A stretch of DNA of 64,000 nucleotides, taken from assembly GCF_026262505.1 (NCBI RefSeq), contig NC_067204.1:17834165-17898164 (forward strand), in the 5' to 3' direction. The translations under genes and the position numbers were made by a program. This document shows, piece by piece, positions 1 to 9,048 of this stretch. The notes under the pieces are model-generated. The model saw only the letters and a list, made by a program, of their open reading frames with translations. It had not been told where the DNA came from and did no database searches. Each line of letters starts with the position of its first letter. The first letter of the stretch is position 1. This DNA is from Trichomonas vaginalis G3. Its lineage: Eukaryota; Parabasalia; Trichomonadida; Trichomonadidae.

Positions 1-270
1 TCCGTCAAAGAGATAGAACGTATGCGAAACGACTATGCTGACTTAAAGAAAGAAGCAGAAAAACCAGCAGAAGATAAAATGGACATGTTAGAATTTCTGA
101 ACAAAAACTATCCAACAGCAGAAGATTTCCTTCTATCTGACGTCAAGAAGAAATATAAAGAAACCTTCGGCATAGTTAAAACTTTTGACATACTGACAGA
201 AGAAATAGAAGCTACGAAACTGTTTAGGATTTCAAATATACATCGTACAATTCATGTAAAACGCTTGTGA
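1..270 (+). CDS. 3' end of Maverick cassette protein, copy of the 35142-36080 gene
   Basis: The reading frame is open at the left window edge, and 89 C-terminal residues are visible. They match nearly residue for residue the end of the 312-aa protein at 35142-36080, including the RMRNDYADLKKEAEKPAE segment and the HVKRL end. This is therefore the 3' part of a second copy of that gene. The visible part is a charged helical stretch followed by a short conserved domain with KKYKETFGIVKTFDILTEE. No known family is recognised. Its copy in E2 sits between two KilA-N genes, and here it precedes a KilA-N/GIY-YIG gene, so a shared accessory or DNA-binding role is only inferred. A palindrome follows the stop codon, as it does after the other cassette genes. 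Confidence 0.75.
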   Translation, partial: SVKEIERMRNDYADLKKEAEKPAEDKMDMLEFLNKNYPTAEDFLLSDVKKKYKETFGIVKTFDILTEEIEATKLFRISNIHRTIHVKRL

Positions 271-276
271 AAAAAG

Positions 277-312
277 AGGTGAAAAAACAGGTGAGATCGC
301 ACCACTTCACCT
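277..312. repeat. Cassette 3' palindrome, GGTGAGATC version
   Basis: This is an imperfect hairpin with outer arms AGGTGAA / TTCACCT and inner core AGGTGAGATCGCACC. It lies 7 bases after the stop of the upstream gene and is followed by the shared tail CTAAACTTTATTTTTGCTGA. Other copies occur at 1207-1242, 1281-1316, 1604-1638, 1708-1743, 2112-2147, 25509-25544, 34063-34096, 35101-35135, 36196-36231, 37036-37071 and 45642-45677. A transcription-end or processing signal is inferred from its position. Confidence 0.7.
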
Positions 313-360
313 AAACTTTATTTTTGCTGAAAAATGACCAAATTTCATGAGTTTTCCCGA

Positions 361-421
361 AATAAAAAATAAAGTTAGTTTTATTTTTATTTATTTTTTT
401 ATTTTGTATGTAAGAACATAT
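361..421 (+). promoter_or_regulatory. Shared KilA-cassette leader
   Basis: The AT-rich leader AATAAAGTTAGTTTTATTTT... ends in TTTTGTATGTAAGA a few bases before ATG. The same block precedes the genes at 2431 (plus), 34989 and 36936 (minus), and a variant precedes 36080. Degenerate copies lie at about 1066-1160, 1358-1450 and 1470-1560. The conservation across genes suggests a core promoter or 5' UTR. Confidence 0.55.
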
Positions 422-1033
422 ATGACAAACATTGAGTTTGAAACAGTTAAAAAGATAGACAATGACACCAAATTGGTTAGAATAGGTGATTTAAACGTAA
501 GATACTCAAAGAAATACAACAAATATTCTTTGTCAGACATTATATTTCCATCTGGAAAGAAAACAAAGGACTGGGTTAGAATTGCTTCTACTCAGAAAAT
601 TTTGACAAGAAATCCTGAGCTTATGATATCGGTAAGATTCTATGGAACTACAGCATATCTCATCGACAAAAGTCTTATACCAATAGTTTTGTTATGGTTA
701 GACCCAGTTGTTGGATATAACTTCATAACATATGGTTCATTCGATACGGAACGTTGCAGTGAAGGCTTACTTTACATCGTTCAGAAACCGAAGGACTTCA
801 ATACAAAGAGATATAAGATAGGAAGGACATATAATATAACTCAAAGATATGACAGTACAGTCAATAGAGTCAAGGTTGTGTTTGCTAATGATATGAGAGC
901 TGCAGAAACAGAACTACTTGAAAAGTTTGAGAAAATGTATGGTGCTCCCATAAAAGGTAAAGAAACGTTTGAAGTAGATGAGATAGATAAAGCTATAAAA
1001 TTATTTGACGAAGTTGCTGAAAAATACATGTAA
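422..1033 (+). CDS. KilA-N-like protein with C-terminal GIY-YIG (T5orf172-type) domain
   Basis: The N-terminal half carries KilA-N features: KDWVRIASTQKIL followed by LIPIVLLWLDPVVGYNFI, which parallels the LINYIAMWASPKY signature of the neighbouring family. The C-terminal ~95 residues start GLLYIVQKP and continue RYKIGRTYNITQRYDS, the pattern of the GIY-YIG-like T5orf172 domain that often accompanies KilA-N in large DNA viruses and phages. The start at 422 is chosen because the shared leader ends there; an upstream ATG at 347 would translate the leader. It probably binds or nicks DNA, but this is inferred from the family. The ORF is intact. The stop is followed by a graveyard of repeated leaders and palindromes. 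Confidence 0.7.
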   Translation: MTNIEFETVKKIDNDTKLVRIGDLNVRYSKKYNKYSLSDIIFPSGKKTKDWVRIASTQKILTRNPELMISVRFYGTTAYLIDKSLIPIVLLWLDPVVGYNFITYGSFDTERCSEGLLYIVQKPKDFNTKRYKIGRTYNITQRYDSTVNRVKVVFANDMRAAETELLEKFEKMYGAPIKGKETFEVDEIDKAIKLFDEVAEKYM

Positions 1034-2379
1034 AGCGTTTATTTTTGGTCTTTTGTGAAAGATAGAAAATAAAGTTAGTGTCATTTTTTTGTATTTTTTT
1101 GTATGTAAGATATGATTTCAGGGATTTTTTTGACGAAGTGTCAACCTTCACTTCGTGTCATAATGTAAAAATAACGCTTACCATGTAAAACGGTTGTGAA
1201 AAAAACAGGTTAGAAAGGAGGTTAGATCTAACCTTCTACCCTAAATTATATTTGTGCTGAATTCAGCAAAAATAATGTTTAGGTGAAGTGGTGCGATCTC
1301 ACCTGTTTTTTCACCTGTTTTCTCACAAGCGTTTATTTTTGGTCTTTTGTGAAAGTCAGAAAATAAAGTTAGTTTTATTTTTTTATTTTGTATGTAAGAT
1401 ATGATTTCAGGGATTTTTTTGACGAAGTGTCAATGTTCACTTCGTCAAAAAATAACAGTTATCTAATGAAAAAGTGTCATTTTATTTTTTTATTTTGTAT
1501 GTAAGATATGATTTCAGGGATTTTTTTGACGAAGTGTCAATGTTCACTTCGTGTCATAATGTAAAAATAACGCTTACCATGTAAAACGCTTATAAAATAA
1601 CTGGGGTAGAAAAGAGGTTAGATCTAACCTTCTACCCTAAATTATATTTGTGCTGAATTCAGCACAAATTTCATGAGTTTTGTATGTTTTAGACCATGTG
1701 AGAAAACAGGTGAAAAAACAGGTGAGATCGCACCTCTTCACCTAAACATTATTTTTGTCTGATTTACGCTCATTACGAAGAAGTTTTGACAAAACATTTA
1801 CGAAGAAGTCTTGACAAAACATTTACGCTCATTACGATGAAGAAGTCTTGACAAAGCATGTACGAAGAAGTCATGACAAAACATTTACGAAGAAGTTTTG
1901 ACAAAGCATGTACGTTCATGTTTGACAAAACATTTACGATGAAGTCTTGACAAAACATATACGTTCATGTTTGACAAAACATTTACGTTCATGTTTGACA
2001 AAACATTTACGATGAAGTCTTGACAAAACATTTACGAAGAAGTCTTGACAAAACATTTACGAAGAAGTCTTGACAAAACATTTACGAAGAAGTCTTGACA
2101 AAACATTTACGAGGTTAGAAAGGAGGTTAGATCTAACCTTCTACCCTAAAATATATTTTTGCTGAAAAATGACCAAAAATCTGAGTAAAATGGCATAAGA
2201 TTGCTTCCCTCGGAAAACCGAGGGTAGAGATTCCGTATGAAAATCATGAAGAACAGCGAGACCGACTTTTATCTAGGTCGCCAAAACTCTATGAAAACAG
2301 TGAAATTTCTCTAGACCGACTTTTTTCGGTCTTGCATAAAACACATGAAAATCATGAGTTTCCTTAAGATAGAAAAAAT
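1034..2379. repeat. Intergenic graveyard of cassette leaders, palindromes and minisatellite
   Basis: No gene is seen here. The stretch holds three degenerate copies of the cassette leader (about 1066, 1358 and 1470), each followed by ATGATTTCAGGGATTTTTTT and a GACGAAGTG...CACTTCGTC hairpin. It also holds five cassette palindromes (1207, 1281 inverted, 1604, 1708, 2112) and the minisatellite at 1758-2112. From 2190 to 2370 there are short hairpins such as CCCTCGGAAAACCGAGGG and AGACCGACTTTTTTCGGTCT. The structure suggests repeated gain and loss of leader-ORF-palindrome cassettes. Confidence 0.7.
1758..2112. repeat. Minisatellite, TTGACAAAACATTTACGAAG type
   Basis: About a dozen copies of a 20-27 base unit, TTGACAAAACATTTACGAAG and variants (ACGTTCATGT, ACGATGAAGTC), are joined head to tail. 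Spacer content is not unique, so this is not a CRISPR array. The reverse complement resembles the shorter repeat at 34110-34163 (GACTTCTTCGTTAATGTTG) next to a related gene in E2. Confidence 0.8.
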
Positions 2380-2430
2380 AAAGTTAGTTTTATTTTTATT
2401 TATTTTTTTATTTTGTATGTAAAGACAGAT
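2380..2430 (+). promoter_or_regulatory. Shared KilA-cassette leader
   Basis: The same block as at 361-421, ending TTTTGTATGTAAAGACAGAT directly before the ATG at 2431. The near identity with the leader of an unrelated downstream coding sequence shows that leader and ORF behave as separate modules. Confidence 0.55.
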
Positions 2431-3324
2431 ATGTCAACAACAGAGAACACAACAACTGCTATCGTTCATGAAGCCATAAATGAAGAATACGAGTACATAC
2501 AGTATAACAAACAGTTACGTCTCATTCGTTCAGTCAAAGACGATATGTACCAAATGCAAAGTATTTTGACAGCATGTTTTGCACCCGACACTAAGCTTCC
2601 TAAAGACTGGTTTAGGAACCAAAGCACCATTGAACTTTTGAGCGAAGCACAGCGAGACATACTTTTTTCTGAAAACAGTGAAGAACAGCGAGTAGGTAAA
2701 AAACCCCAGTCGCCAAAACTCTATGAAAACAGTGAAGAACAGCGAGTAGGTAAAAAACCCCAGTCGCCAAAACTCTATGAAAATCGTGAAAAATTGCCAA
2801 ACGGTTTGAGAGGATATTATGTACATAGACTTCTTGTAAATGCTGTAGCAATGTGGGCTTCGCCTCGTTATGCTTGGAATATTTACAGACTTCTTGACGA
2901 AATTCATAGACAAGAACGTGAAGAGCTAGAGAACAAGCTTGAAGCAAAAGACAAAAGCATTCAGAAAAGAATACCACGTTCGGTACCAAAAGGAAAGGAA
3001 AAGAACTATAAGTATATGATTTATACTGAAGAGTTGGAGAAAGAAGAAGATAAAGATATGGTTATGTTGCATTTAGTCAGAAGAAACAACAAAAGCTTTT
3101 ACGACCTTGCTAAGATTTACAAATCTGACAGAAATTGGTTCTATCGCGAAAACTTACCGATTTCAATGACACCGAATGAAGATGTGAAACAAATAGTTCA
3201 AGATACGTTACCTCAAACACACTATGATATTAAAGGTTGTACAATACTTACCTTCAAAGAAGATTTGTCATTGTTAAAGGAAAAAATAACAGAGTATTTT
3301 GACAACTTCAAACAAGTAGGGTAG
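2431..3324 (+). CDS. KilA-N domain protein with internal 18-aa duplication
   Basis: This is the homologue of the minus-strand gene at 34162-34989; the last ~170 residues are almost identical. The KilA-N signature is LLVNAVAMWASPRYA at about residues 140-155. A coiled region (REELENKLEAKDKSIQKR) and a conserved C-terminal domain (YDLAKIYKSDRNWFYRENL...LPQTHYDIKGCTIL) follow. The start at 2431 follows the shared leader and gives the same MSTTEN/MTTSEN N-terminus as the E2 copy. Just before the KilA-N signature, an 18-residue unit (ENSEEQRVGKKPQSPKLY) is repeated twice in tandem, and the E2 copy lacks it. Function is inferred as DNA binding. Confidence 0.75.
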   Translation: MSTTENTTTAIVHEAINEEYEYIQYNKQLRLIRSVKDDMYQMQSILTACFAPDTKLPKDWFRNQSTIELLSEAQRDILFSENSEEQRVGKKPQSPKLYENSEEQRVGKKPQSPKLYENREKLPNGLRGYYVHRLLVNAVAMWASPRYAWNIYRLLDEIHRQEREELENKLEAKDKSIQKRIPRSVPKGKEKNYKYMIYTEELEKEEDKDMVMLHLVRRNNKSFYDLAKIYKSDRNWFYRENLPISMTPNEDVKQIVQDTLPQTHYDIKGCTILTFKEDLSLLKEKITEYFDNFKQVG

Positions 3325-3414
3325 ATGAACTCTTTATTTTTCAAGCTTGACTTCAGATGGCTCAAGTAGCTCAATTAGGTAAATTGCCTCGTCAAATCCT
3401 TCTGGCATTCCGAG

Positions 3415-3770
3415 TCCTTCCTTCCAACAGGAAAAAAATTTCCTTCCAACAGGAAAAAATTTTCCTTCCGACAGGAAGAACTCTTCCTTCCAACAGGAAA
3501 AAATTTTCCTTCCAACAGGAAAAATTTTTCCTTCCGACAGGAAAATTTTTTCCAGTTGTCCGTCCGTAAACCATTCAAATTTTCGAAAATTGAGAACTTT
3601 TTGGTCGAACTTCAGAAAAAGTTTTTCCTTCCAACAGGAAAAATTTTTCCTTCCAACAGGAAAAAATTTTCCTTCCGACAGGAAAAAATTTTCCTTCCGA
3701 CAGGAAGAACTCTTCCTTCCGACAGGAAAAGTTTTTCCTTCCGACAGGACACAAACGGATGACTGACGTT
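3415..3770. repeat. 22-24 bp hairpin repeat cluster (TTCC-RACA-GGAA)
   Basis: Two blocks (about 3419-3553 and 3622-3748) of a short unit reading CCTTCCRACAGGAAAAA with T-rich ends. Each unit is itself a small stem-loop, TTCC/GGAA with loop AACA or GACA. A unique ~70-base piece separates the blocks. The cluster lies between the convergent ends of the KilA-N gene and the ATPase gene. Predicted ORFs across it are repeat translations and are not listed as genes. Confidence 0.8.
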
Positions 3771-3856
3771 CCTCTTCCTGAATGCCTTCCAAAGCCAGAA
3801 GAACCGACAGCCCCAGCACCACAACAGACTTACTAAGACTAAACACTTACATTTTT

Positions 3857-4731
3857 TCAAGCTTGACTTTTTACAATTTGAACTTTGTTTGCGTAGATAT
3901 GAATTCTGAAAGAAGTATGAGGGTCTTGTATGACTTTGTACTTCTCCCATAGTTCATGTCTGTCAAACTTACCTGCCATGGACTCTTTCATAAGTTCCAT
4001 GAAATCGTCTTCGGACAATCCGGGGAAAAGTACAATGTCAGTAAGTATTCTCTTTACATCCTTACTTAAACTCTTTGCTGTCTGTACACATATTACGACT
4101 GAGATGTTAAAGTGTCTGAGCTTCTTAAGAATTCGACACATATCTTGTTCTCTGTTCTTTAACAAAGGATGAGAGGCGAAATCATCTAAGATAAGAAGAC
4201 ATCTATGAGGGTAAGTCTTCCAATCGTAAGATTGCAATTTCTTCGAAATGTATTCTATCTCTTTCTGTTTGTTTCTGAAGTGTTTCTTCTCTAATATTCT
4301 CTGCATTTCCTCATTTGGGTCTTTAAACTTCGAATTTATATACTCATTATAGCATTGTACTTCAAAACCCTTCTTTGGTACTTCTTTATCCAATCTAACA
4401 ACTCAGTATCCTTTATACATACTAACTTAGACTTCTTTATAATATCTTTGAACGAATTGACGGTTTGGTCAAATTGACCAGAAGTACTACAAATGACAAC
4501 TAACTCATAAAATGGGTTCTTCTCATCTAGTTCTTGTTGTTGTGCAGCCATTTTAAGATAAGTGAAAGTCTTACCCGACCCAGGTGGTGCAATTAGACCT
4601 GTTATACCATTCTGAGCAAATAAGAACTTGTCATGTATGGGTTTTATCTGAGCATTTTCTAACTTCCTCTTGTTCTTGTTTAAAACATTCTCAAATTTTT
4701 TGTCAATGTCAGCAAACTTTTTTTCTAACAT
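3857..4731 (-). pseudogene. A32/FtsK-HerA type genome packaging ATPase, frameshifted
   Basis: Walker A is APPGSGKT at about residue 65 from the chosen start, and Walker B is CLLILDDFA in the second part. A VVICVQTAKSL segment after it is typical of the packaging ATPases of Polintons and poxvirus A32. The same order is seen in the intact ATPase at 43099-43986 (GKMGSGKT, LLVCDDFAG). The coding frame breaks near 4336-4345: the 5' part runs 4731-4336 and the 3' part continues in another frame to 3857. The start at 4731 avoids overlap with the divergent gene at 4768. Its role would be moving genomic DNA into the capsid; here it is probably inactive. Confidence 0.8.
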
Positions 4732-4767
4732 ATTTTTAGAAAAATTAAAATTTTTATCTTTTAGAAA

Positions 4768-5220
4768 ATGTCTAGCGATTTCGCTATCTATATTCGAGAC
4801 AAGCTTTTCGACAGCAAAACATCTGTCGACCATAAAATCTTACATAGTGTAAACAAGAAAGGTGAATTTGTTCTAAAGTTCTGTTTCTGGGAATATGACA
4901 AGAACCATAAAACATTAAGCAGAGAAGTCTTAAAATTTGTCAATGACAGACTTGTTGACAGAGATGACGCCTCTTGGAAAGATGAAGTCCAACAAAATTT
5001 CTTAGAATGCAAAGAAGACACATGCGCTGTTCTTGAAGATGAAATAGAAAACAGAATAGATGAGCTATTAAAGGACAAAGAACTTTTACATAAATATAGT
5101 TGCGCCAAATTTGACATAACTCCACCAGAAAAGAAGAAGAAAGAAAAGAAAGAAAAGAAAGTAGAAGAAGAGAAGAAAGAACCTGAACCAGTTCCAGAGA
5201 AAAAGAAATTTGACATGTAA
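4768..5220 (+). CDS. Lysine/glutamate-tailed protein of unknown function
   Basis: An intact 150-aa frame, divergent from the ATPase with about 36 bases between the starts. The N-terminal ~110 residues are mixed helical sequence (FAIYIRDKLFD, FVLKFCFWEYDKNHK). The C-terminal ~40 residues are almost only K, E and P. The frame ends 17 bases before the stop of the convergent gene at 5238. No family is recognised. Position among virion and replication genes suggests a small virion or replication accessory role, which is inference only. Confidence 0.65.
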   Translation: MSSDFAIYIRDKLFDSKTSVDHKILHSVNKKGEFVLKFCFWEYDKNHKTLSREVLKFVNDRLVDRDDASWKDEVQQNFLECKEDTCAVLEDEIENRIDELLKDKELLHKYSCAKFDITPPEKKKKEKKEKKVEEEKKEPEPVPEKKKFDM

Positions 5221-5237
5221 AAAATAAAATTTTATTT

Positions 5238-5656
5238 TTAGAACATTTCTGGGTCAATGTCAATGTTCTCTTCCTCTTTAGGAGCAAACACTGGCTTAGA
5301 CTCTAAAATCTTTTTACCCAATTTACCTTGAACTTCAACTATCTTAGACTCATAATATTCATAGTCGTCTGCTTTCTTTGGTTCATAAGGTATAACAAGT
5401 TTGTATGCTTTGCCTTCTTTAAGGTTTGAAAACCTTCTGTCAAAACTTTCTTTGACTGCTAACAAACCTTCTATGTCTAAGTCTTCAAATTTCGCACCAT
5501 TTTAGTCACAATAGCAAACTTAACTGGTTCGATGTTCCAAACTTTGCTGAATGAAGACTTTTCAAAATGGTAGAAGTAAACATTCAAATATGTGAATGGG
5601 TCTAGTTCTTCTTTAAGTCCTGACATGTACTTATTTACTGAGATGAATTTTGCCAT
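5238..5656 (-). pseudogene. Possible ssDNA-binding-like protein with acidic tail, frameshifted
   Basis: About 140 residues begin MAKFISVNKYMSGL at 5656. The frame shifts near 5500 and continues to EEENIDIDPEMF at 5238. It may match the 157-aa protein at 33573-34046, which sits beside PolB in E2: both have a central NVxF...PxxxAIV segment and an acidic tail ending D-P-E plus a hydrophobic residue. Acidic hydrophobic-ended tails are known from single-strand DNA-binding proteins. The gene lies next to the SF3 helicase. The assignment is weak and rests on tail, context and short similarity. Confidence 0.45.
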
Positions 5657-5693
5657 CTTTTTCTATCGGATAAAAAAAATATTTTTTTAAAAT

Positions 5694-6930
5694 TTACTCA
5701 GAAAAATTTTTCTTTGTATATACACCATTCTGAACATCTAAAAGACTTTTGACATTTGCCAAGAATGTTCGTTTAGACGCTGTCATATAACCATATTCTT
5801 GACAATATTGTTTATACGAATCGTACAATGACCTTTCATCTAAACACTCAAAGTCAGTTTCATCTATGAACAGTTCATATACACTCTTGTTTGCTTCTAA
5901 CAATGTTTGTCTCTCTTCGGTATGTGGAATTTGTCTTGGATTGAACTTAGAAATATCTAATGTCATGAAATATGAGAACAAGTGGTTGTAAAAGTCAGAT
6001 GTCAAAGTTTCTGCTAAGTCGTCAAAATATTCTGTATCTTGCATATGAGAATCTGACGTTCTGACAACTACATATCTTCTGTCAGAACTTTCTAACTTCA
6101 TCGGAACAGAATTGTTTGAAACCATAATGAAGTTTGCAACATTTTCACAAACTCTTTGGTCTTTATATTTTCTTTCAACAACTCCAACTTTGTCTGTTAT
6201 AAGACTCTTCAAAGCATCTGAGTTTAAAACTTTTGTTGTATCTATACTTTGAAGTTCATTGCAAACTATAAGTTTCATATTCTCTATTGAGGAGTTAAAC
6301 TTGCCACAGATGTTTTCTAAGTTTGTCATATTCGGGTTCGAATAGCCCTCTAACAGTTTGCACAAAATATCTGTAAAGAATGTGTTCTTACCAGTTCCTT
6401 GTTTTCCAATTATAATGAGAGCAGTTTCATTTTTAGCACTTGGATGTTGTAAGATGTTTGCAAACCAACATAAGATATACTCATAAACCTTTTCGTTTCC
6501 ATTGCATATAATTTCTTTGACATGGTCTAACCAAGCTTCTATAATATTTTCTTTCCATTCTACTTGTTCATATTTATATCCAGTGAAGATAGAATAGAAG
6601 TTTGGAGAAGGTGTATAGAACTTTATACCTCGAACTGAAAAATCTTCTAACTTTGACAATAAGATATCCCAAGCATCTAACATCTTCATGCCAACTTGTA
6701 CGACTTTTATTTTCTTAAGTTTCTGTCTACATTCTTGTTCTGAAAACTATTGTTGCTTTAGGTTTGTTAAAGACTACATCCCATTCTTTCATAACATAAC
6801 ATTCTGGGGCAGAGTCAACATAAATGACTAAACGTTTCAAATTCTCGACTGCTTTGTTATAGTCTCGAAATGGACACATATTTCTGAATGCTTGGAAGTC
6901 ATAAAAATCTGAAACATCTATTCTGTACAT
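5694..6930 (-). pseudogene. SF3 (D5-type) primase-helicase, frameshifted near 6745
   Basis: The 3' ORF (331 aa from 6689) has Walker A IIIGKQGTGKNTF at about residue 91. It also has an acidic Walker B-like MKLIVCNELQSID, the sensor region NFIMVSNNSVPMKLESSDRRYVVV, and an upstream FNPG-like segment (SPNFYSIFTGYKY). This is the layout of DUF5906/D5 superfamily 3 helicases of NCLDV, virophages and some polinton-like viruses. The 67-aa ORF at 6930-6727 reads into the same gene after one frameshift near 6745, giving about 410 residues. It would unwind DNA during element replication. E2 has no counterpart and carries PolB instead. Confidence 0.8.
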
Positions 6931-6958
6931 TTTTATAAAAATAAAAAAAATATTTTTT

Positions 6959-7764
6959 TTATTCTTGACTTTGTTGTTGCATTTGTTCCATTTGTTGCAT
7001 TTGTTGTTCTTGAGCTATTTGTTGTTGAAGTTGTTCTTGTAAACAATACTTTCACCAGTTGCATCTTCCAATTCGAAACTTTCTGCCGTCATTGACAAAT
7101 ACATAGGACATAAAAGTTTTACAGGAACAAAGTTTGCGTCAACTAATGTCAACGTTATACTTGCCAAAGTGTTTGAGTTCACTAAGGTTGAAAATTCTGC
7201 ATTCGAATGAACAATAGGCAAACCAGCAGAGAAAGTATTGTTTATAACGCATAAGTATCTTTTGGTCATAATAGTTTCTGTCGACATTCGAATAACACTT
7301 TGAACCTAAGTTTGAAACAATATATAAGATTGGTGTGCTTAATGTCAATGGAATAGACATTCCTTGTATGACACCTTTTCCTGTTATAGGAAACTGTTGG
7401 TAGTAAAAACCAGATATAAGTTTTGTATTATAGCTCATATTGTTTATAGTAAACTCAGTCGGACATCCAAACATAATGAAACCTGCTCTAGTTGCAGCAC
7501 ATGTTACACCCGTACTTAAAGTATTAAATAAGTCAACAAAACCTGTTGTGGTATATCTGAGTAAGTATCTTCAAAGGAGTATTTTTTACCATTCACAACA
7601 ATAAAGTCTTCTGGTGTCAAAAGAGCAAAACAGGCTTTAGTCGTCATTGTGTTTAAGGTTAGTTTACAATACCGTCCTTGAGGACTTTGTAAGTTTGTTG
7701 TTATAGAATTATATGACTCAGGGTTTTTAGTCGTAATAGTATAAACCATTATATCTTCTGCCAT
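6959..7764 (-). pseudogene. Candidate minor capsid (penton-like) protein, several frameshifts
   Basis: Three overlapping minus ORFs (7764-7516, 7474-7139, 7287-7015) plus a glutamine-rich tail to 6959 form one broken gene of about 265 codons. Segment by segment they parallel the intact 254-aa protein at 41006-41770. The MVYTITTKNPESYNSI start matches its MLFYLQSTDPNEYGTV start, and LTLVDANFVPVKLLCPMYL matches its FRLVDFQGEPVELKAPVRM. A Q-rich stretch (about 7010-6962) is extra to E1. The minor capsid assignment rests on position beside the ATPase and MCP genes in both elements and on the beta-rich sequence; no diagnostic motif is known to me. Confidence 0.55.
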
Positions 7765-7774
7765 TTATATATAT

Positions 7775-8003
7775 TTAAAAGTTTTTCTGAAAGTGGAAAG
7801 AACTATCTAAACTTTCACATGGCGTTTCTTGAAGTTCTCTGTCTAAGAAGTTCAAATATTTTGTAAAGACATAGAACTTTCCTTTGTCTACACGAACAAA
7901 CAAAACAGGGTCTTTCATATCGTTCAAAAGTGTGTAAAGTCCTTTACATGAAATAAAGTCTATATTATTTTTTCTTCAAACATCTTTCAAGAAGTTTTGA
8001 CAT
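7775..8003 (-). pseudogene. Small unknown protein, frameshifted
   Basis: A start at 8003 (MSKLLERCLKKK) meets a stop after 12 codons, and a second frame (IDFISCKGLYTLL to HFQKNF) stays open to 7775. The parts fit one gene of about 75 residues. It fills the gap between two minus-strand genes with a few bases on each side, as expected for the compact element. It contains DPVLFVRVDKGKFYVFTKYL, slightly like the KDG+xxxRK motif of the small E2 proteins at 25560 and 27937. Function is unknown. Confidence 0.45.
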
Positions 8004-8009
8004 TTTTAC

Positions 8010-8590
8010 TTAGCAAATAAATTTTAATGAAATGTTGTGGTCGTCAAATATTTTTATGACGTCTGGGAAACTATACTTTAAGTTCAACGTTTCACCACCT
8101 TTCATAACGTATATCTTGTCAATGACATTATATGAAACACCACAGCAACTAATGTCGGGTTCTATTTCTTTGTTGTTTATATCGTCTGCCTCTGTCAAAA
8201 GTTTCAATAGTTCTTTCAAAACTTCATGAGGTGCAATGACATATGAGTTCACTTTTACAGGGTTGTGTTCGACCAAGTTTAACATTATACTTAAAGCTTG
8301 ACAAATCTTCTCCTGAGTTTGAAGTTTGTCTTTCAGTTGTTGGTAGTCGTTTCGAATATCTGCAACAGAACTTAAGTCTCTGCTAACTTCAGGATATGTT
8401 GGTTGTTTCTTACAGGAACAATTGTTTATACCATCTTCGTCTTCGTATGGTTTCCCCACTTCAACATCTCTGTCTTTGACATGACAATAACACTTTGACT
8501 GTTTGTTTGAGTTGGTGAATTTAACTTCACATCTGCCACCGCCATTAAACCTTTTGAAACACTTACGCTTCTATTTTTCGGAAATGACAT
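8010..8590 (-). pseudogene. Conserved Maverick accessory protein (homologue of 42034-42675), frameshifted
   Basis: The 3' ORF (8459-8010) ends with ISCCGVSYNVIDKIYVMKGGETLNLKYSF and NISLKFIC. This parallels the IECCGQTPLFMKIGNIRIIETPGT and LCLKYVLVN region of the 213-aa E2 protein. The 5' part starts MSFPKNRSVSVSKG at 8590 and shifts frame near 8480. The N-terminal part is low-complexity and S/T/N-rich in both copies; the C-terminal ~100 residues are the conserved domain. In both elements a plus-strand gene starts divergently just upstream. Function is unknown; its linkage to the capsid and ATPase genes suggests a virion component. Confidence 0.6.
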
Positions 8591-8608
8591 TTTACTTAGA
8601 ATAAAAAG

Positions 8609-8776
8609 ATGGACGTATTCGAGTATCTCTTCGAAGTGAAGCAGAACAAAGTTTACACACACAAACAATACAAATACATTGACAGAATAGTTCTTTATAC
8701 AAACAATGGTAAATGTTATAGAATAGCAATATTTGCTGAACCAAAATATTTCCATAAAGCAAGAAAGTTGGTATAA
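8609..8776 (+). CDS. Small 55-aa protein of unknown function
   Basis: The frame starts MDVFEYLFEVKQNK at ATG 8609, 18 bases from the divergent start at 8590, and ends at TAA 8776. The sequence is rich in aromatic and basic residues (YTHKQYKYIDRIVLYTNNGKC). The next plus ORF begins 5 bases after the stop. It occupies the same place relative to the conserved minus gene as the E2 gene at 42701. No clear sequence match is seen. Confidence 0.5.
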   Translation: MDVFEYLFEVKQNKVYTHKQYKYIDRIVLYTNNGKCYRIAIFAEPKYFHKARKLV

Positions 8777-8781
8777 CTGAA

Positions 8782-9048
8782 ATGGTGAAAGTTCTTGACG
8801 TTGACAAAAATATAACAACAAAACTTACAGATATTTCTAAAGGTAAGTTTATAATACAATATTATGTCAAAACTGGCGTACTGTCAATATTTGACGGAGA
8901 GAAGTCAGTTCAAGAACAACTTACTGACCTGCTGCCAAAATCTGCTCGATGGAAGCTGTCGTTATGCCAATCTGAGGAGCCCCAGCAGGTTTCATCGAAA
9001 CGAATCTTCAAAAGAGCATCTTCCGTGAAAAGTGCTATTGGTTTGTAA
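8782..9048 (+). CDS. Small unknown protein overlapping the capsid gene 3' end
   Basis: The frame starts MVKVLDVDKNITTKLTDISKG 5 bases after the previous stop. The first ~46 codons lie outside any other gene and look like real protein. The remainder overlaps the antisense 3' end of the MCP gene (which stops at 8921) and turns into basic low-quality sequence, so the true end may have been lost by a frameshift. Function is unknown. Confidence 0.35.
   Translation: MVKVLDVDKNITTKLTDISKGKFIIQYYVKTGVLSIFDGEKSVQEQLTDLLPKSARWKLSLCQSEEPQQVSSKRIFKRASSVKSAIGL

Noticed and set aside
400-421. GTATGT in the KilA leaders as a parabasalid 5' splice site
   Set aside because: No matching branch-point/3' splice block (ACTAAC followed by CAG) was found downstream before the ORF, and the ORF begins intact right after the leader.
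2530-2989. Minus ORFs over the KilA-N gene at 2431
   Set aside because: Antisense shadows; the plus frame has the conserved KilA-N motifs and a homologue at 34162.
3415-3770. CRISPR-like array (also considered at 1758-2112 and 12462-12635)
   Set aside because: Units are adjacent or share their spacers, spacer length is not constant and there are no cas-like genes; these are minisatellites.
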